64,000 nt of DNA, taken from NCBI RefSeq assembly GCF_932526225.1, contig NC_064045.1, positions 1,708,501-1,772,500 of the forward strand. The letters are read 5' to 3'. A model generated the notes under the pieces. That model searched no databases, had not been told where the DNA came from, and saw nothing but the letters and a program-made list of their open reading frames with translations. Each line of letters opens with the position of its first letter. Position 1 is the first letter of the stretch. The DNA is from Nematostella vectensis. Taxonomy: Eukaryota; Cnidaria; Anthozoa; Actiniaria; Edwardsiidae. The position numbers and the translations under genes were made by a program. Shown here piece after piece: positions 58,315 to 64,000 of the stretch.

Positions 58315-61304
58315 TTATACAACAGTTAACTTCTCTGTTATAAGTCTTCTCGATTCCATTGTCGTGATAGTTACTTCCGTCTGTACGGGCTCCCTGCGGA
58401 TGAGGTTGATCGAGCACGAGACGAGTGCACTGAGAACGAGTAGTGTCCCACTCATACTAAAACCGGGTGTGTATGTGCCGAACCTGTCAGATATCAAACC
58501 TGCAAAATTTAATAGTAAGTAGTAAGGACAGAGAGCAGGCACCAATTCCTTCTTAGTCACTTGTGGTCTGTTATCAATGCTGCGTTCTGGTTAAGATGAC
58601 CTGGCTTCCCACACCAATAGACTTATACACTACTGTATCTCCCTTCAAAGGTAACCCCACACCAATAGGTATATACACTACTCAGGGCCGTAGCAGGGGT
58701 AGGAGCACGTAGGAGGCACGTGCCCCCCCTCCCCCAATATTTTAAAAACAATTATAAGGAAATGACCAGTAGGGGCGTGGCTGTGCCCCCGATTGTTTTC
58801 TTAATTTTTCTCTTTAGTTTCCCCCCCCCCCCCCCAATCTTTCGAGGACTGCTACGGCTATGCTACTGTATCTCATTTGCCCGTCAAACGTGGCCCCGCA
58901 GCTATTGTATTCCCTTACCCGTTAGAGGTGGCCCCACGGCTATAGGTATAGACACGACAGTTAACCACACTCCATAGGCGTGTCCCCTGTACTTTTCCTC
59001 CAGAGACTCAAGAATAAGCAGGTTAATGGCAGTACACGCCAGTCCATCCATGGTCCCGATAGCAATAGCGATGCCCACAAGTTGACTGTACATGGTTGCC
59101 CATGGCAACAAGATGTACATGCACCCTAGGAGGGTGTACCCCCCCTGTAGGATGATGAGGGGGTTGATGTGGGGAGAATCACAGAGACGACCGCTGATGA
59201 TACGCAGGACGCTTGAGGCGAGGCCGATGTACAAGAACAACATCGAGGATTTGTCATCAGTGATACCGAGGGTTTGACAAAACTTGACCTGAGAAAAGGG
59301 TGTGTTAGATGTGTGATGGTAAAACAAACGAAGAAACTCTCGACGCACCCAAACAATATCCTTCATCATCAACATCATCAAAATCATCATCATCAACAAG
59401 AACTTCACTATCGTCATCATCATCATCATTATCACCATTATTATAATTATAATTATCACCATCATAATCAATGGGCACGTACCTGCTATTATTTAGAAAA
59501 TTTGATCAAGCAATAAACAGTTCAGAAATATTTATAAAAAGACCTATGTACTAAGGACTTATCATAAGCACTTATTATCATAATCATCATTATCATCATC
59601 ATATGTTGACCTATGTACTAGGGACTTTATAATTATCATCACCTTCATCATATGTATGCACTCACCAGATGCATTTGCGGATTATACAGCGCGAGGAACA
59701 CCAGCGCGCTGACCACCAGCAGCAACAGGAACCTGGTGTCGCGTAACATGATCCCGTAGGGACCTCTCTCGGCTTTAGTCCCCTCGTCCAAACCAAGTGA
59801 CCGTGCGGGAGACTCGGGTCTCTTCACGATTTCTGAGTCAAATGACGAGGTCACGAGGCAGACGACCGCAGTGACGCCCGCGAGGCAAAGAAGGGCCCTT
59901 CTCCATCCCACCAGGTCCAGCAGCAGCTGGAGAAGAGGCGCGATCACCATGACTCCCGCGGCGGGACCGAGACATACGAAGCCGACGGCGAGAGAGCGAC
60001 TCTGGGTGAAGTACTTGGGCACGGCGATGAAGCACGCCGTGTAGACACAGCAGCAGCCGAACCCTGGGAAGAGGGGAGTTTTTAATTTCAAAGACCGTCG
60101 ATCCGACTTGTGTGTTTTCGGAGGCTGTTAGACTATGAGGCTATGCAGATGAATAGTGATAATTAAATCCGCTACATTTACATTTGACAAACCCATTCAC
60201 TAGTACACTTCATGATTTATTAAGGTCAGTCCTTGTGTAAACTATCATCATTAATATCATCAACACCAATACCATCACCATCAACATCACCATAACCATC
60301 ACCATCAACACCACTATCACCACCATCATCATCACCATCATCACCATCACCATCACCATAAACACCACTATCACCACTATCACCACCATCATCATCACCA
60401 TCATCACCACCACCATCACCATCAACACCACTATCACCACTATCATAATTATCATCACTACCATAATCATCACCACCGTCATCATCATGTCATCACCTGA
60501 TATTAGCGATATTATACCTGTTATAGTGCTATACGTCAGAAACATGGTGTACAGGCTTGGTGCCTGTGACGTCAGCAGTAACCCTAGGCAACAAATAAAT
60601 GCTCCCCCCATTGCAGTAATACGGCAGCCATATTGGTCACATAAGCTCGCCGATATCGGAGCCACAAAGAACGAGACGGACATGAACAGGGATCCTACCC
60701 AGGCTGAAAAAATTAACAAATCAGCGTTAAATTAAAGCGAAATCATCCAATAATAAGCAGCCTATCGAGGTACCCTCGGGGGTGATTCTGTGATTCTGTG
60801 ATTCTGTGGTTCGGCTGGTGTTGCTAAGTTCGGGTTTTTGTGGTATGAAGCGGTGGTTACTGCACCGTTTGAAGAGCCATTTAAATTTCGGAATCGTAAA
60901 CACAACAGAAAATACTTTATAGCCTACTATGATAACAAAGGTACGAAAAGATGAAAACTACCGCAAATATAGGTAGGCTTCCTGTGGGTCTGGCAAAGAA
61001 GTAAGCTTGCAAGTCATCATTCAGCTAAACACTCTCGACATATACCTGTCGTGGCCTTGTCTTCCTTGAAATAGTCCAGTAAAACAGGAAAGAGTACTCC
61101 ATAGCTGAACGAAAGGCCGACCACGATAGTGTTAGACAGCGCCGCACTGAGGCAAACAAGCCACGACCACGCGCAGTCTTGCTGGAAGCGAGGCGAATCA
61201 CAAAGCTGCCTTTGTGAGTCAGATAAAATACTCGGAAAACTCGCGGAGAAAGCCGCCGGAGACTCCCTTCTGGGACTTGTTTGCTCCACGACGACTTCTT
61301 TCAT
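58315..61304 (-). CDS. SLC16/monocarboxylate-transporter-like MFS protein, 5 exons, 465 aa
   Basis: Exons in transcript order: 61304-61046, 60703-60518, 60063-59666, 59288-58919 and 58499-58315. All junctions are GT/AG, the phases agree, and the total is 1398 nt. The ATG at 61304 is the start (MKEVVVEQ). Landmarks: WSWLVCLSAALSNTIVVGLS and FSYGVLFPVLLDYF in TM1 (where MCTs have a GWGWVV-type motif), AWVGSLFMSVSFFVAPISAS, FGCCCVYTACFIAVPKYF and GFVCLGPAAGVMVIAPLLQ. A charged loop (EIVKRPESPARSLGLDEG) is followed by a C-terminal half with GRLCDSPHINPL, IGTMDGLACTAINLL, GVWLTVVSIPIAVGPPLTG and the final TM. Twelve membrane segments are expected. SLC16 members move monocarboxylates or related solutes across the plasma membrane, some with protons; the substrate here is unknown. 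Introns contain CAT/ATC microsatellites. Confidence 0.85.
58676..58880. repeat. Interspersed repeat fragment in MCT-like intron 4
   Basis: AATGACCAGTAGGGGCGTGG at 58759-58778 matches 13237-13258 in THOC6 intron 9. A C run of about 15 lies at 58820-58836. Confidence 0.55.
59365..59660. repeat. ATC/CAT microsatellite in MCT-like intron 3
   Basis: Runs of CATCATCAT, plus a duplicated CCTATGTACTAAGGACTTAT / CCTATGTACTAGGGACTTTA segment. Confidence 0.85.
60240..60490. repeat. CATCAC/ACCATC microsatellite in MCT-like intron 2
   Basis: About 250 bp of (CATCAC)n, (CACTAT)n and (ACCATC)n. The minus-strand Met/Val-rich frame here runs from exon 2 into this repeat and is not coding beyond 60518. Confidence 0.9.
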
Positions 61305-61309
61305 AACTG

Positions 61310-63330
61310 AGTTTCTGTGCTAGGGCTTCTGTGTTCTTGCTGTTTTTGCAGGTTCGTTTAGGAGAAGTGAGAGTTTCCATTGACGGGTTAGTAGCGTATT
61401 TGGACGTGGCAAACCTACGGTGGCAAACCTACTGCATAAGTCATTTTTTATGCGTTTAAGTTTAAATTTGGTGTAACCCCCCTTAAAGGGGAATTGTCTT
61501 CTCTGAACGAGAGGATTGTTTCATGCACAATGTTGATACTTTCAAAACCGCCCGTGCTCTAATTGGTGGCATTTTGTTGCGAGACCAGTTTGACCGGAAA
61601 ATAAAACCAAACAGAAACCACAAGTCTACAAGCCCTAAACCTATGTTGACAATTTCAGCGAGCATAGAGGCCGAATAAAACCCTACCTTCTCCGATAAGG
61701 ACATATTTTTATCATTTATCTATATAAAAGCTGATTTGCTTTAATGATAATTCAAATCAAGTAATCAAAATGGCATTTTTATACATATGTTTTCTCGTGT
61801 GTTTAATTCAAACAGGTGGCTGAAAAAATAACATAAAACAGCACTAACCGCACCCCTCCCTAGCGGGTATTTTTAAAACAGTGACACAGGTAGCCAAAGA
61901 AGCCAGTGCTGATGTTTTTTAAACTATTTTGTAATAGCTTGCGAAAGTATCCGACATTTCTCTAGTAGAGTAAAGATATTAGGATATTAGATACTCAAAA
62001 AAACCTCACATGCACGACTTTTTGCGGTGACTGATTATTTTGCCAATAAAATACCAATAACTTGATAATGAGAAATTGCCACAAAAAGGGCATCTGCGCA
62101 AAAATAATTCAAGATTCGTAATTTATTTGTTTTCTTTTCCTAGGAGTACATATCCCTAGAAACATAGAAAAATAAAGCTTTTCTAATCACTCAAACCCAA
62201 ATTTTCGTGTTTTTTAAATTAGCGCCCCAACCTGTAATTCAGTTGTATCCTGCAAGAGGTATTTAAACACATCTACCTATATATCTATCTATCTTAAACA
62301 TAATATGAAACCTCATAAACATGACCAGTGGGCTTAATTCGGGTTAGAAACCTAATTAATCTAAAAAACTAGTCCCCCTTTGAGCCCGCGATCACCTTGA
62401 CACCTCTCGTGCGTGATGCTTTCCGTAGTTTTCTTTTCGTTTGAGTGTAAAATACAAAGCTAATAAAGAAAATATAAATATGCAAAAGCCGAAATAGACT
62501 AATCTTACTGACAGATTAATCAAGATAACCTTAACAAGAAAAAAATTGTTTGCGAAATTGCGCCCTAGTATCCTTTTAGTCGAATATAGAATCAGATTTT
62601 AACAAGGACGTAATAGTTAAGGTTTTAGCGCTTAAAACCTCACATACAAAATTAGTCCTCACAATTTTTCCATCGTTTAATTCACATATACAATACATCA
62701 ATAAACTAAAAACAATCTCTCGAAATGCTGCCTACAACCTTTGAAATTATATCTTTAAACTATTTCTTCTTTGCCCTTGCCATGCTGTTTTCTGGAGAAT
62801 CCCAGAAGTCCTAGCGGGCCTGTGCTGCCCTCAAACACGTCCATAAGCCGCAGTAGTTCCGCGCATGCGTAGAAGCATCATTTAGTAGAGTCAGTCTTTC
62901 GTTGTTTTCTCCGCCTAGAGTAGGACAAAATCAAGGCATTATAAGATATGTGAATACAACAAAACTGATCAAGTTAAACGAGTTTTATTGATTTGGTGCC
63001 ACCAACCGAACCAATTCTTGCTAGCCTATCTGTAGTTTTTTATTCGGCGAGAAATCCCGGAGTTGCTATATTGGCCATTTTGGACGCGGAGGAGTAGGAC
63101 GACCCTTGGTCTGAAAAAAGCGCGTTCGAATTTTTCAAAATGGCGACAAAATAGCGAGCTTCGGAGAGATAAAACCAAACGCCTTGCGGTTGGCTAAATA
63201 CTTGCAGTAAAGTACACTTAAAATCGACAAAACCAAAGATTCCTGTCGACTTTTCCAGGAGATTCAACAAGGGGATAAAAATACTATAAAATACAAGTAG
63301 GTTTGAGTTAGGTAAATGATTAAAATAAGC
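61310..63330. other. Intergenic region upstream of the MCT-like gene, no confident gene
   Basis: Mostly AT-rich. On the minus strand, 62861-62755 reads LRLMDVFEGSTGPLGLLGF... to a stop, which looks exon-like. No matching upstream exon or good acceptor was found, so it is not called as a gene. Confidence 0.4.
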
Positions 63331-63336
63331 GTACAG

Positions 63337-63464
63337 AGCCGGGTTCCTAGAAATCAGGTTAACGCTAACCAAGGAATAAAAGCACTTTTTATCCAATCAA
63401 AAGTCGAGATAGCCGTATTTATCCCTGGGTTAGTGCTAACCTGCTTTCTAGGAACCGGCCCCAG
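63337..63464. mobile_element. MITE with GGCCGGTTCCTAGAAAGCAG ends
   Basis: The left end GCCGGGTTCCTAGAAATCAG GTTAACGCTAACC is the inverse of the right end GGGTTAGTGCTAACCTGCTT TCTAGGAACCGGCC. The length is about 127 bp and there is no ORF of its own. Confidence 0.8.
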
Positions 63465-63683
63465 GGAGCTCTGCTCGAAATAGCTGTATTCGATTGCTTT
63501 TATTTCAACAGGAAAGAAACGTTTTCATAGAATTTTAAGTTCGATCCGAAATTATAATCGATAGGTAATAAATTTTCAGTTTTGATGCACAGTTTCTTCC
63601 ATGTATGAGATATTTGCTTCTACGTTTGGGCTGTTTATAAGATCTTCGTAAAAACAGAAATGGGAAACTAACAAGGAAATTTA

Positions 63684-64000
63684 AAAAAAGTATTCCCCTG
63701 ATGTGGAATACGAAGGCTGCCCATCTAATTACTCTTCTCCCCCTGATGTGGAATACGAAGGCTGCCCCATCTACTTACTCTTCTAACCCTGATGTGGAAT
63801 ACGAAGGCTGCCCCATCTACTTACTCTTCTCCCCCTGATGTGGAATACGAAGGCTGCCCCATCTACTTACTCTTCTCCCCCTGATGTGGAATACGAAGGC
63901 TGCCCCATCTACTTGCTCTTCTCCCCCTGATGTGGAATACGAAGGCTGCCCCATCTACTTACTCTTCTCCCCCTGATGTGGAATACGAAGGCTGCCCCAT
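63684..64000. repeat. 46-bp tandem repeat running off the window
   Basis: About seven copies of CCCTGATGTGGAATACGAAG GCTGCCCCATCTACTTACTC TTCTCC. The array is cut by the window end. Confidence 0.95.

Noticed and set aside
63040..63396. 118-aa minus-strand frame
   Set aside because: It overlaps a MITE end and shows no recognisable domain.

Overview
The window looks like nuclear DNA of an invertebrate animal, most likely an anthozoan cnidarian (sea anemone or coral). This is inferred from short exons in AT-rich introns, very dense minisatellites and foldback/MITE elements, and DIRS-type, Crypton-type and restriction-like-endonuclease (RLE) retroelements. No bacterial operon, CRISPR array or plasmid feature is present. 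All exon models below were assembled by hand from reading frame, splice sites, phase and remembered family sequences; none has transcript support. LAYOUT. 1-1.6 kb: decayed RLE non-LTR retrotransposon, then trinucleotide microsatellite. 1.8-6.3 kb: repeat-rich intergenic DNA. 6.3-18.8 kb (+): complete 13-exon THOC6 gene (337 aa), with minisatellites built from its own splice sites. 18.9-20.8 kb: about 80 copies of a 23-bp repeat. 20.8-23.2 kb: intergenic DNA with a 43-bp array. 23.3-27.2 kb (+): broken Crypton/DUF3504 tyrosine-recombinase-like gene, cut by a degenerate DIRS element at 27.2-31.1 kb. 31.1-36.1 kb: intergenic DNA with a 50-bp satellite that has a six-unit higher-order period. 36.7-37.7 kb (+): single-exon class A GPCR. 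39.2-53.4 kb (+): nine-exon gene for a 528-aa ionotropic-glutamate-receptor-like channel whose pore carries the potassium-channel filter TTVGYGD. 53.4-57.3 kb: tandem arrays. 58.3-61.3 kb (-): five-exon SLC16/MCT-like transporter (465 aa). 61.3-64 kb: intergenic DNA ending in a 46-bp array. The host genes (mRNA export, neuropeptide-type receptor, ion channel, transporter) are unrelated in function and show no sign of co-regulation. Two observations stand out. First, the predicted K+-filter iGluR-like channel combines signal peptide, two short ligand-lobe segments, M1-pore-M3 and M4, with no amino-terminal domain. Second, at four introns of two genes the tandem repeat unit contains the splice junction itself, giving arrays of duplicate donors or acceptors.
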